Shown: piece by piece, positions 39,327 to 46,310 of the stretch
Numbering within the stretch: position 1 is the stretch's first letter
Layout: every line of letters starts with the position of its first letter
Program-made: the position numbers and the translations under genes
Origin: an uncultured Paracoccaceae bacterium
GTDB lineage: Bacteria > Pseudomonadota > Alphaproteobacteria > Rhodobacterales > Rhodobacteraceae
Reading direction: 5' to 3'
Length of the DNA stretch: 64,000 nucleotides
NCBI GenBank assembly: GCA_947494675.1
Contig: CANLVP010000001.1
Coordinates: 1-64,000 of the forward strand
The notes under the pieces: model-generated
Told to the model about the DNA's origin: nothing
The model's database searches: none
Seen by the model: only the letters and a program-made list of their open reading frames with translations

Positions 39327-39348
39327 GGGTGGGCAGTATTGCCCACCC
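39327..39348 (+). terminator. Intra-operon hairpin between bufA1 and bufB
   Basis: Perfect 9-bp stem GGGTGGGCA / TGCCCACCC around GTAT, 10 nt after the bufA1 stop. It lacks a T tract and lies inside the operon, so a partial terminator or 3'-end stabiliser that raises precursor over enzyme mRNA is more likely than full termination. Confidence 0.65.
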
Positions 39349-39375
39349 TACCCTTCGACCAAAGGCCCTGATCCG

Positions 39376-40227
39376 ATGCTTGACGCTACGCAAAATACAC
39401 TGCCCGCCAAACCCGGCGTCGGATATAAACCCCAACACTACAGTGACATCACGGCAAATCCCGGGCCCTTGGGCTGGCTTGAGGTGCATGCCGAAAACTA
39501 CATGGGTGATGGTGGCCGCCCGCTGGCGCAACTGCGCCATCTGTCCGAACAATTCCCCATTTCCGTGCATGGTGTTGGCCTGTCGATCGGCGGCGAGGGC
39601 CGCCTTGATCCAGACCACCTTGCACGCCTCAAGCACCTTTGCGGATGGCTAAACCCCGCCAGCTTTTCCGAGCATCTGGCTTGGTCCACCCATGACAGCC
39701 ATTTTCTAAATGATCTGCTGCCGCTGCCCTATACGCAGGCCACCGTGGCCCGTGTGTCGGACCATATTGACGAGGTGCAAAATGCCCTTGGTCGCCAGAT
39801 GCTGCTGGAAAATCCGTCAAGCTATCTTGCCTTCGCTGAAAGCGACATGTCCGAGACCGATTTCCTGAAGGCCGTAGTTGCGCGCACAGGCTGCGGCCTG
39901 CTTTTGGATGTGAACAATGTCTTTGTCAGCGCCACCAATCTTGGCTTTACACCGCAGGGATATATCGACGCCTTCCCCCTTGATAAGGTTGGCGAAATTC
40001 ATCTGGGCGGCCATGACGAAGATCACGATGACCACGGCGCGCCGCTGCTGATCGACAGCCACGGACGCGAGGTCGCGGACCCGGTTTGGGCGCTGCTTGA
40101 CTACACCTTGGCCCGCTCTGGCACCAAGCCATTGCTGGTGGAATGGGACACCGATGTGCCGGATTGGCCCGTCCTTGCCGCCGAAGTGGCCCGCGCCGCA
40201 GCCGCACTGGAAATGGTGCCCGCATGA
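39376..40227 (+). CDS. bufB: MNIO-family (DUF692) bufferin maturase
   Basis: A 283-residue TIM-barrel multinuclear iron oxidase. Iron-ligand motifs are present in order: [51 protein letters not shown] and IDSHGREV. MNIOs modify precursor Cys residues, here those of the DUF2282 peptide upstream. It overlaps bufC by ATGA, implying coupled expression of a two-protein enzyme. Confidence 0.93.
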   Translation: MLDATQNTLPAKPGVGYKPQHYSDITANPGPLGWLEVHAENYMGDGGRPLAQLRHLSEQFPISVHGVGLSIGGEGRLDPDHLARLKHLCGWLNPASFSEHLAWSTHDSHFLNDLLPLPYTQATVARVSDHIDEVQNALGRQMLLENPSSYLAFAESDMSETDFLKAVVARTGCGLLLDVNNVFVSATNLGFTPQGYIDAFPLDKVGEIHLGGHDEDHDDHGAPLLIDSHGREVADPVWALLDYTLARSGTKPLLVEWDTDVPDWPVLAAEVARAAAALEMVPA

Positions 40228-40961
40228 TCGTCACACAATCGGAATTCACTGCGGGGATTTTGGACCCCAAGCGCCCTGCACCCGAAGGACTGCAAGACGG
40301 CACAGGCGCGCCCACAACCAAGCGGTTCGACGTCTACCGCAACAACGTGGCCGTCAGCTTGACCGACGCATTGGTCAACGCCTTCCCTGTGATTCACAAG
40401 CTCGTCGGAGACGAATTTTTCCGTGCAATGGCGGGGGTTTACCTGCGCACGCACCTGCCTGACACCGCGCTGATGATGTTCTATGGCAATGAGATGCCAA
40501 AGTTCCTCAAACGCTTTGGCCCGGCGCAATCGCTTCATTATTTGCCCGATGTCGCACGCCTCGAAATCGCGATGCGCAAAAGCTATCACGCCGCCGACGC
40601 GGCCCCCGTATCAGCCGATGCCTTAGGCCAGATCGCGCCCGATGCATTGATGGCCGCCAAACTCACTTTGGCCCCTGCGGTCCAGATCCTGCAGTCCAGT
40701 CACCCGATCCATGGTCTCTGGCAGGCCAATATGGTTGCGGACGCACCAAAGCCGGTGAAACAGGCCGAGAATGTCCTGATCACCCGACCACAATTTGACC
40801 CGGTTCAGCATCTGATTTCGGACGCTGATCTGACGTTTTTGACCGCACTGCAGGACGGACACGCCTTGGGCGTCGCCATGTCCAAAGCGGGTCCTGGTTT
40901 TGATTTGGGGACCATTCTGGGCCTCTTGCTGCGCCAAGGCGCACTGACTGAAATATCCTGA
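40224..40961 (+). CDS. bufC: DUF2063 bufferin maturase partner
   Basis: A 245-residue protein. The N-terminal DUF2063 helical domain ([52 protein letters not shown]) is the precursor-recognition partner of DUF692 enzymes; the C-terminal half is beta-rich winged-helix-like and less conserved. Start at the ATGA overlap with bufB. Followed 11 nt later by a DoxX gene. Confidence 0.92.
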   Translation: MIVTQSEFTAGILDPKRPAPEGLQDGTGAPTTKRFDVYRNNVAVSLTDALVNAFPVIHKLVGDEFFRAMAGVYLRTHLPDTALMMFYGNEMPKFLKRFGPAQSLHYLPDVARLEIAMRKSYHAADAAPVSADALGQIAPDALMAAKLTLAPAVQILQSSHPIHGLWQANMVADAPKPVKQAENVLITRPQFDPVQHLISDADLTFLTALQDGHALGVAMSKAGPGFDLGTILGLLLRQGALTEIS

Positions 40962-40972
40962 AAGGCCCTGAA

Positions 40973-41506
40973 ATGATTGCACTATTTAACCGCACATATA
41001 CATCCCTGAACCGCTTGGGCGACGACCTTTTGCCGCTTTTGTCCCGGCTGGTTTTTGCGGGCGTCCTGTTCATGTATTACATCAACTCGGGCCTGACGAA
41101 GATCGGCGACAGCCTGTTTTCGCCATCCCTGGGCGCCTACGCGCAAATCTTCCCCAAGCAGATGGAAGCCGTGAGCTATGACGTCAGCCAGATGTCAGGC
41201 TTTCACACGTTGGTGGTGCTTGCAGGGACCTGGGCGGAATTTATCCTGCCAGTTCTGATCGTTATCGGACTTTTGGCCCGTCCTGCGGCCCTTGGTATGA
41301 TCGGGTTTATCATCGTGCAAAGCCTGACCGACATCGTGGCGCATGGGGCCGATGGTGGGACTTGGTTTGATGGGGCGTCCGATGGGATCATCGCCGACCA
41401 GCGGGCCTTTTGGATCCTGGGCCTGCTGATCGTGCTGTTCAAAGGTGCGGGTTGGCTGTCGATTGACCGCTTTTTCAGTGGGCCTTCGGCTGATCCGGCT
41501 GCCTAG
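40973..41506 (+). CDS. DoxX-family membrane protein of the bufferin operon
   Basis: A 177-residue inner-membrane protein with about four helices: LLSRLVFAGVLFMYYINSGLTKI opens the DoxX fold, then HTLVVLAGTWAEFILPVLIVIGLLARPAALGMIGFIIVQ. DoxX genes end many bufferin operons and are proposed to act in redox or in maturation, but their role is not settled. It overlaps the opposing downstream gene by 32 nt. Confidence 0.88.
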   Translation: MIALFNRTYTSLNRLGDDLLPLLSRLVFAGVLFMYYINSGLTKIGDSLFSPSLGAYAQIFPKQMEAVSYDVSQMSGFHTLVVLAGTWAEFILPVLIVIGLLARPAALGMIGFIIVQSLTDIVAHGADGGTWFDGASDGIIADQRAFWILGLLIVLFKGAGWLSIDRFFSGPSADPAA

Positions 41507-41840
41507 AGAGGATCGCAAGAACGCCACCTAAGCCCGCGAAACCAATGGGAAACATTGTGCCGACGTTGAAACCAAAGGCGGAATAGAACGCGGCACAAGA
41601 CAGCAGCATTGCGATGCCGCCCCACAAGGCGCGGTCTTTGGCCATGGCCCCACCGGCGATGGCCAGCAAAGGGGCCATGAAACTCGCGAAGCGAATAAAT
41701 GCAGGGTTTTCAAAGAGATCAAAGGCGTCGGCCAGTTCAGGGGCGCGCGCGGCGAGTTCGGTCGCACCATAGCCAAAGAGGCCTACGATGATCCCGATGA
41801 GGCCTGCGATAAGGCCCAAGACAGAAGCTGCGTTTCTCAT
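41475..41840 (-). CDS. Small hypothetical membrane protein
   Basis: A 121-residue protein with four predicted helices (GLIAGLIGIIVGLFGYGA, IRFASFMAPLLAIAGGAMA, ALWGGIAMLLSCAAFYSAF, MFPIGFAGLGGVLAIL) and Gly-rich packing, resembling DUF4064-like proteins. A hydrophilic segment AARAPELADAFDLFENP lies between helices 1 and 2. Convergent with and overlapping the DoxX gene. Confidence 0.6.
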   Translation of the reverse strand: MRNAASVLGLIAGLIGIIVGLFGYGATELAARAPELADAFDLFENPAFIRFASFMAPLLAIAGGAMAKDRALWGGIAMLLSCAAFYSAFGFNVGTMFPIGFAGLGGVLAILSRQPDQPKAH

Positions 41841-41865
41841 GATTTTCTATATATGTCCCAGTGGG

Positions 41866-42192
41866 TTAGGTTCCAAGGTGCTGTGACTGGACGTCAGGTT
41901 TCCAGCCCATGGTCCAGCCCTGATTGTCGATCACGGGGCGTTTCATCAATGTCGGATGCGCACGCAACAAGTCACTGGGATCATTCGCTTTTTCGGAATC
42001 GTTAAGATTTCGCCACGTGGTCGAAGACTTGTTAATAATTGCATCGCCAAAGGCGTTCACAATTGCGGTGATGTCATCATCCGTTAACCCGTCGGCCCGC
42101 ACGTCGATGACCTGCGGCGCGATGCCTGCGGCCCGCAATGATTTCAGCGCTTTACGGCACCTATCGCAGCTTTTCAGCCCAAAAAATCGCAC
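41866..42192 (-). CDS. ArsC/Spx-type thioredoxin-fold reductase, copy 1
   Basis: A 108-residue ArsC-family protein with redox-type Cys pair SCDRCRKALKSL and the family end KRPVIDNQGWTMGWKPD. YffB/Spx-like proteins usually act on glutathione or bind partners; arsenate reductase activity is not shown. GTG 42192 has AAAAAGGGGG upstream and begins at the family position (VRFFGLKSC). It is divergent from the cold-shock gene, and a paralog lies on its other side. Confidence 0.82.
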   Translation of the reverse strand: MRFFGLKSCDRCRKALKSLRAAGIAPQVIDVRADGLTDDDITAIVNAFGDAIINKSSTTWRNLNDSEKANDPSDLLRAHPTLMKRPVIDNQGWTMGWKPDVQSQHLGT

Positions 42193-42317
42193 AACTGCCC
42201 CCTTTTTAAGCATTTGCAGCAAAGTGACCCGACCCCACGCCGATGTCATTTGCCTTTTGCATAAATGCCCTAATGTTGAAGGGACCGCAATTCGGTCGGG
42301 ACGAAGGAGAAGTGAAG

Positions 42318-42524
42318 ATGCCGACGGGCACAGTAAAATGGTTTAACACCACAAAAGGCTTTGGTTTTATAGCCCCAGACGAAGGCGGACCGGATGTGTT
42401 CGTGCACATTTCGGCCGTGGAACAGGCGGGCATGACCGGCCTCGCGGACGATCAAAAGGTCGCATACGAGCTGGTCGAAGGTCGCGATGGCCGCAAAATG
42501 GCCGGTAACCTTTCAGCCGAATAA
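42318..42524 (+). CDS. CspA-type cold-shock/RNA chaperone protein
   Basis: A 68-residue OB-fold protein with RNP1 KGFGFIAP and RNP2 VFVHISAV, and the opening [14 protein letters not shown]. It binds single-stranded RNA or DNA. GAAGGAGAAGTGAAG supplies a strong ribosome site. A highly structured noncoding stretch follows (42525-42714). Confidence 0.95.
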   Translation: MPTGTVKWFNTTKGFGFIAPDEGGPDVFVHISAVEQAGMTGLADDQKVAYELVEGRDGRKMAGNLSAE

Positions 42525-42592
42525 CAAGGTTAATGTGGTGCGTGAAAACGGGGATATGAAACCCGTGCACAAACCATACACGACCGATGCAC

Positions 42593-42624
42593 AACCCGTG
42601 CAGACGAAAGTCTGAACACGGGTT
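42593..42624 (+). terminator. Structured hairpin with GAAA tetraloop downstream of the cold-shock gene
   Basis: AACCCGTG CAGAC-GAAA-GTCTG AA CACGGGTT forms an 8+5 bp stem with a 2-nt bulge and GNRA loop. A second ACCCGTGCA copy at 42571-42579 could pair with the same 3' arm. Followed by a T-rich stretch (AAGGTTTTGCCGTTTT). Confidence 0.6.
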
Positions 42625-42648
42625 AAGGTTTTGCCGTTTTGTAACAAT

Positions 42649-42669
42649 CGCCCCGTTTTGGGGCGGTTT
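42649..42669 (+). terminator. Short terminator-like hairpin
   Basis: CGCCCC / GGGGCG stem with GTTTT loop followed by GTTTT. Possible terminator of the cold-shock transcript, 125 nt after the stop. Confidence 0.55.
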
Positions 42670-42682
42670 TCGATCACGGAGG

Positions 42683-42700
42683 GGTTAAGGCGTCTTAACC
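42683..42700. repeat. GGTTAAG/CTTAACC hairpin
   Basis: Seven-bp inverted repeat around GCGT, just before the end of the convergent ArsC-like gene. It could work as a bidirectional terminator. Confidence 0.5.
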
Positions 42701-42714
42701 TTTGCCCCCGCGCC

Positions 42715-43074
42715 CTACCCCAGCCAGACCGCCTGCGCGGCATCATCCCAGCCCAAGGTGAACCTGGTGCCGTCGGTAATCACGGGTCGCGCCATGAGCG
42801 CAGGTTGATCGTTGAGCTGCGCATCGGTTTCGGACTCGCGCATCCAGGCGTTGAGGTTGCGGTAGGCTTGTGATTTTCGGTCCACGAGGTTGGAGCCGAA
42901 TTCAGCGATGAGCGGGGCCCATTCATCGTCGGTCAGACGATCAGCGCGGACATCGCGAAAGGTCACGTCAATGCCCGCAGCGTCGAGCGCTTTGAGGGCC
43001 GCTTTGCAGTCGGAACAGGTGGGCAGACCGTAGAGGATCATATCAGGGGCTTTCGGTTCGGGTTCAGATAGCAT
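42715..43074 (-). CDS. ArsC/Spx-type thioredoxin-fold reductase, copy 2
   Basis: A 119-residue paralog of the gene at 41866: TCSDCKAALKALDAAGIDV and ARPVITDGTRFTLGWDD. It keeps the CxxC pair. The start is uncertain: ATG 43074 (GGGG nearby) or ATG 43041, where the family usually begins (MILYGLPTCSDC). Convergent with the cold-shock gene. Confidence 0.82.
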   Translation of the reverse strand: MLSEPEPKAPDMILYGLPTCSDCKAALKALDAAGIDVTFRDVRADRLTDDEWAPLIAEFGSNLVDRKSQAYRNLNAWMRESETDAQLNDQPALMARPVITDGTRFTLGWDDAAQAVWLG

Positions 43075-43100
43075 TAACCCCGATTTGGCAGGGTTTGGCC

Positions 43101-43646
43101 ATGTCGAATTATGTCAGACCACGGGTTCATGGGGCCACGATATTCGTAACCGCGACATTGGCGGAGCGCGGAAGTGCCACGTTGGTCGATCATGTCAGCG
43201 ATTTGCGCGATGCGGTCCGGGCGACAATAGCGGAGCGTCCGTTTGCCATTGATGCGTGGGTCGTGTTGCCGGACCATTTCCACGCGGTGTGGTCGTTGCC
43301 CGAAGGGGATCGGGATTTTTCGACGCGGATGGGGGCGATCAAGGCAAGGTTCACGCGCAACATACGTAGGGCGGGCTTTAGACCGCCGCCCCCCGGTCCA
43401 ATGAAGAATGGGGTTGTCGCAGGGCGGGTGCGCAATGGTTTGCCGTGGAAGGATGCCGGTCTGAAGCCCGGCCTACGCGGGAATGAACAGACGGTCTGGC
43501 AGCGGCGATTTTGGGAGCATCACATTCGGGATCAATCGGATTGGGAGAACCATGTCGCGTATTATTGGCACAATCCGATCAAACATGGATTTGTCACCAA
43601 TGTCCGCGATTGGCCATATTCGTCATGGCATCGCGATCATCCGTAG
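43101..43646 (+). CDS. REP-associated tyrosine transposase (RayT, Y1 family)
   Basis: A 181-residue Y1 HUH nuclease. The HUH motif is VVLPDHFHAVWSLPEG (~50-65); the catalytic Tyr is expected in the C-terminal AYYWHNPIKHG region (residues ~157-167). RayTs are domesticated transposases that spread REP hairpins. The region after RFTRNIRRAGF is a proline-rich insert (PPPPGPMKNG...) whose DNA carries an inverted repeat. The stop lies within the first of a pair of downstream REP hairpins. ATG 43101 chosen over a TTG two codons earlier. Confidence 0.9.
   Translation: MSNYVRPRVHGATIFVTATLAERGSATLVDHVSDLRDAVRATIAERPFAIDAWVVLPDHFHAVWSLPEGDRDFSTRMGAIKARFTRNIRRAGFRPPPPGPMKNGVVAGRVRNGLPWKDAGLKPGLRGNEQTVWQRRFWEHHIRDQSDWENHVAYYWHNPIKHGFVTNVRDWPYSSWHRDHP
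43365..43477. repeat. REP-like inverted repeat inside the RayT coding sequence
   Basis: Positions 43365-43386 and 43456-43477 are an inverted pair matching at 19 of 22 positions, each with CGTAGG, CGGGCTT and AGACCG blocks. The pair is read in frame within rayT and bounds its Pro-rich insert. Confidence 0.75.
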
Positions 43647-43727
43647 GGTGCGTGATTTCACGCACCGTTGTTTGCGGGGAGGTTTGTTGAGAGGGCGGAA
43701 TGGTGCGTGTGAACACGCACCCTACGG
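43641..43727. repeat. REP doublet (two hairpins in 14-bp terminal inverted repeats) after rayT
   Basis: Two hairpins, 43647-43666 and 43702-43721, share the GGTGCGTG/CACGCACC stem. The whole 87-bp unit is bounded by the perfect 14-bp inverted repeat CCGTAGGGTGCGTG / CACGCACCCTACGG. The first copy contains the rayT stop codon. This is the usual layout of a RayT-mobilised REP/BIME. Confidence 0.85.
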
Positions 43728-43731
43728 CTGG

Positions 43732-44283
43732 CTAGGTTTTTTTCGTGATCAACTTTGTTCCCGAAAGGCTGAGTTTTGATTGAGGCAGGTCAGTGACTTT
43801 GCCGACCAGTTCATCACACCTTCCCTCTAGCCACTCGAGCATTTCGATAGATTTTCCAATTTCATGTTCTTCCCTAAGCTGCTCAGTAAGAAACTGCCCG
43901 TTATCCGTTCGAAAGAAATTATTGAATTCCAAATAGTCTCTCATTCGGTCGGAGCCTAAGAAGAGATAGAAGTATCCGGCATTCATCAGAGGAGCGATAG
44001 CTGAATAGTCAAATCGGTGCATAGGTAGGAATAATTGATCGTTATCAACTTGTCGGGCAGAAATTCTACCTTTCAGTTTGAGAATATGCTTCTTAAAGTA
44101 ATCAACCTCTTGCAGATTGTAAGACAGCTCTGTTTGAAGGACCCTAAGCGCATTTTTTGACTGCCGGATCGCAGTCAAGCGATTGAGAAGATGTTGGATC
44201 GCCGCGCCAGCAACGATTCCCACGAACAGCCAGAAACCGTTCAAAAATGGGCTACTTGATACGAGTTCCGCAAACCAATTCAC
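43732..44283 (-). CDS. Membrane-anchored hypothetical protein, AT-richer than neighbours
   Basis: A 183-residue protein with one N-terminal helix ([21 protein letters not shown]) and a long soluble helical domain rich in aromatic residues ([27 protein letters not shown]). No family recognised. It starts at GTG 44283 overlapping the thyX stop (GTGA). GC content and codon use are lower than in thyX, suggesting horizontal acquisition next to a REP/RayT site. Confidence 0.65.
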   Translation of the reverse strand: MNWFAELVSSSPFLNGFWLFVGIVAGAAIQHLLNRLTAIRQSKNALRVLQTELSYNLQEVDYFKKHILKLKGRISARQVDNDQLFLPMHRFDYSAIAPLMNAGYFYLFLGSDRMRDYLEFNNFFRTDNGQFLTEQLREEHEIGKSIEMLEWLEGRCDELVGKVTDLPQSKLSLSGTKLITKKT

Positions 44284-45185
44284 CCAATCATCCCCTCAAA
44301 CTCCCGCCATTCGCCCTTGCTCATCCCTGAGGTCTCTTGCGTGACGGTCTCTCCGGCCAGCATCCGCCGCAAGCACTGCAAGCCCTTTTCAGACAGGACG
44401 GCGCCGCCCAGACGGTAGTCCTCGAACGCGGCATAGGCGGCGGGGACCCAGTCGGCGACGATTTTGCACATGGCTTCGGCGTAGACTCGGATTTCGTATT
44501 GGGCATGGGCGTCGGCGCGCAGGCGTAGGAAGTGGAAGAGGTTGTGCAGGTCCACCTTCCAATACCATTGGGTGTAGATATTGGCGGGCAAGTTCATGCG
44601 GGCGAGTTCGCGGGCGAGGCCTTGTTGCCCCTCGTCCGAGATCATTTCCTCATAGTGGTCATAGGCGGTCGCTGAATCATCCTTGAGGTAGCGCAGCACG
44701 CGGGCGGCTTCTTCGCCCGAGAGGGCTTCGCCCCGGCCCTGATTGTTGACGACTGATTGCGCGGCGAGGTGTTCGGGCGCGGGGATGTAGAATTCGCGGT
44801 CAAGGATGGAGTAGCGGGCGGAGTATTCGTTGACGTTGGCGGTGCGGTGGCGGATCCACTGGCGGGCGACAAAGACCGGGAGTTTGACGTGGAGTTTGAC
44901 CTCGCACATCTCAAACGGGGTGGAGTGCCAGTGGCGCATCAGGTAGCGGATCAGCCCTTCGTCGTTTTGGACGGATTTGGTGCCCTTGCCATAGGAGACG
45001 CGGGCGGCCTGACAGATGGCGGCATCGTCGCCCATGTAATCGATGACCCGAACGAATCCGTGGTCGAGAACCTGATGCGCCAGATAGAGGTGCTTTTCCA
45101 TGCCTTCGGACACCGCGCGCAGGGTCGGTTTGGACTGTTGGCGCAAAAGATCAATTTCGGCCTGTTGCGTGTCGGTGACGGGCAT
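44280..45185 (-). CDS. thyX: FAD-dependent thymidylate synthase ThyX
   Basis: ThyX methylates dUMP to dTMP using methylene-tetrahydrofolate and NADPH via FAD. The 301-residue protein has the signature RHR-x7-S (R112-H113-R114 ... S122) within [12 protein letters not shown], plus [26 protein letters not shown]. Start 45185 follows a GGAGTAG. A NrdR-like box lies about 30 bp upstream. It overlaps the next minus-strand gene (GTGA). Confidence 0.97.
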   Translation of the reverse strand: MPVTDTQQAEIDLLRQQSKPTLRAVSEGMEKHLYLAHQVLDHGFVRVIDYMGDDAAICQAARVSYGKGTKSVQNDEGLIRYLMRHWHSTPFEMCEVKLHVKLPVFVARQWIRHRTANVNEYSARYSILDREFYIPAPEHLAAQSVVNNQGRGEALSGEEAARVLRYLKDDSATAYDHYEEMISDEGQQGLARELARMNLPANIYTQWYWKVDLHNLFHFLRLRADAHAQYEIRVYAEAMCKIVADWVPAAYAAFEDYRLGGAVLSEKGLQCLRRMLAGETVTQETSGMSKGEWREFEGMIG

Positions 45186-45216
45186 GGGCTACTCCTGTGG
45201 GGTGCTGAGTCGTGGG

Positions 45217-45232
45217 ACACTATATCTAGACG
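45217..45232. promoter_or_regulatory. NrdR-box-like site upstream of thyX
   Basis: ACACTATATCTAGACG resembles the NrdR 16-bp box (ACACWATATMTWGTGT) in its 5' ten bases, but its 3' half is degenerate. Only one copy is visible; NrdR sites usually come in pairs. Confidence 0.4.
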
Positions 45233-45359
45233 CAGGGCGCGGCAAAACCTCCATATGCGGAAAAGAATATGGGGGTGGTTTGGTCTTGGCGATTGACTCG
45301 GGTTTGTGGGGCTAGGATGATGATGTTGATTTTTTGAACCCACGACAGGTATCCGCCCT

Positions 45360-46310
45360 ATGACCCGCCTTTTGACCACGGCCGCGCTGATGGCATTGTT
45401 GGCCGCTTGTGACAACGCACAGCCATTTACGTTTCAACCCGTCGGTGACGAGGAGCCGGTCGTCGATGAAGATGCGGAGGAAGAACCGGTATCCGAGGCG
45501 GGCATCCCCGAGAGCGTTGGGAACAACCTTGAAACGGCGACATATCGGCCCGGCGGGAACTTCTTGTCGGTGCAGATCACATCGCTCGACTCGACCCCTG
45601 TGAACGCGATTTATGAGCGCAACACCGCACTTGATGTGCCGGGCTATCGCGCATTCAGCCAGCAAGAAGATCCATTGGATCGTATCTTTATCGGGATGGC
45701 ACAGCAAAGTGCCGATGGCGCGACGACCGGTGTACTGGTCATGGATGGCGGCCAGTTCAACAAGTTCTTTGGCGGCGTCTACTATGAACAGACGGGCGCC
45801 TATTCCGCGCATACACCGTCGCAGCGGAACAACGGACTGGTGTCTTATGCCGGGAACTACGTGGGTCTGCTCAACATTGACGCGCCGCGCCCGAACGAGG
45901 CGCTGACTGTGCCAGGCGGCATTGATCCGTCGCTTGTGCCGGGCCAGCCGTCGCGCGTGACAGGACAGGTTTTCATCAACGCGGACTTTGCCGACAACAC
46001 GGTGAACGGCGCGATTTACGATCGCCAGATTGTCGACTACGGCAACTTTGATCTGGCCGATGTGGCGCTGATCGTGACGGAGATCGACGAAAACGGGCGG
46101 TTCACGGGCGATGTTGAAGACCCCGCGCAGGACGTTATCGGGAGTTGGGCCGGCACCTTTGGTGGCGTCCAAGCCTCTGGCATTGCGGGCGGTATCAGCA
46201 TCGAAGAGTTCATGGATGAAGTTGAAAACGAAGCAGAATTCGGGCTTTTCGTGCTGAACAAATGTGGCACCCGTGGCGACGCCGCGATCTGCGATGAAGT
46301 TAATCCGTAA
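45360..46310 (+). CDS. Slam-linked surface lipoprotein candidate
   Basis: A 316-residue lipoprotein: signal MTRLLTTAALMALLAAC with lipobox LAAC (Cys17), then an acidic linker (EEPVVDEDAEEEP) and beta-rich TbpB-like passages (MAQQSADGATTGVLVMDGGQF, TGQVFINADFADNTVNGAIYDRQ, SWAGTFGGVQASGIAGG). The last is close to the strand-turn motif of TbpB-type barrels. The next gene encodes a Slam-like outer-membrane protein overlapping by 17 nt, so this is probably its surface-displayed client. Confidence 0.78.
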   Translation: MTRLLTTAALMALLAACDNAQPFTFQPVGDEEPVVDEDAEEEPVSEAGIPESVGNNLETATYRPGGNFLSVQITSLDSTPVNAIYERNTALDVPGYRAFSQQEDPLDRIFIGMAQQSADGATTGVLVMDGGQFNKFFGGVYYEQTGAYSAHTPSQRNNGLVSYAGNYVGLLNIDAPRPNEALTVPGGIDPSLVPGQPSRVTGQVFINADFADNTVNGAIYDRQIVDYGNFDLADVALIVTEIDENGRFTGDVEDPAQDVIGSWAGTFGGVQASGIAGGISIEEFMDEVENEAEFGLFVLNKCGTRGDAAICDEVNP

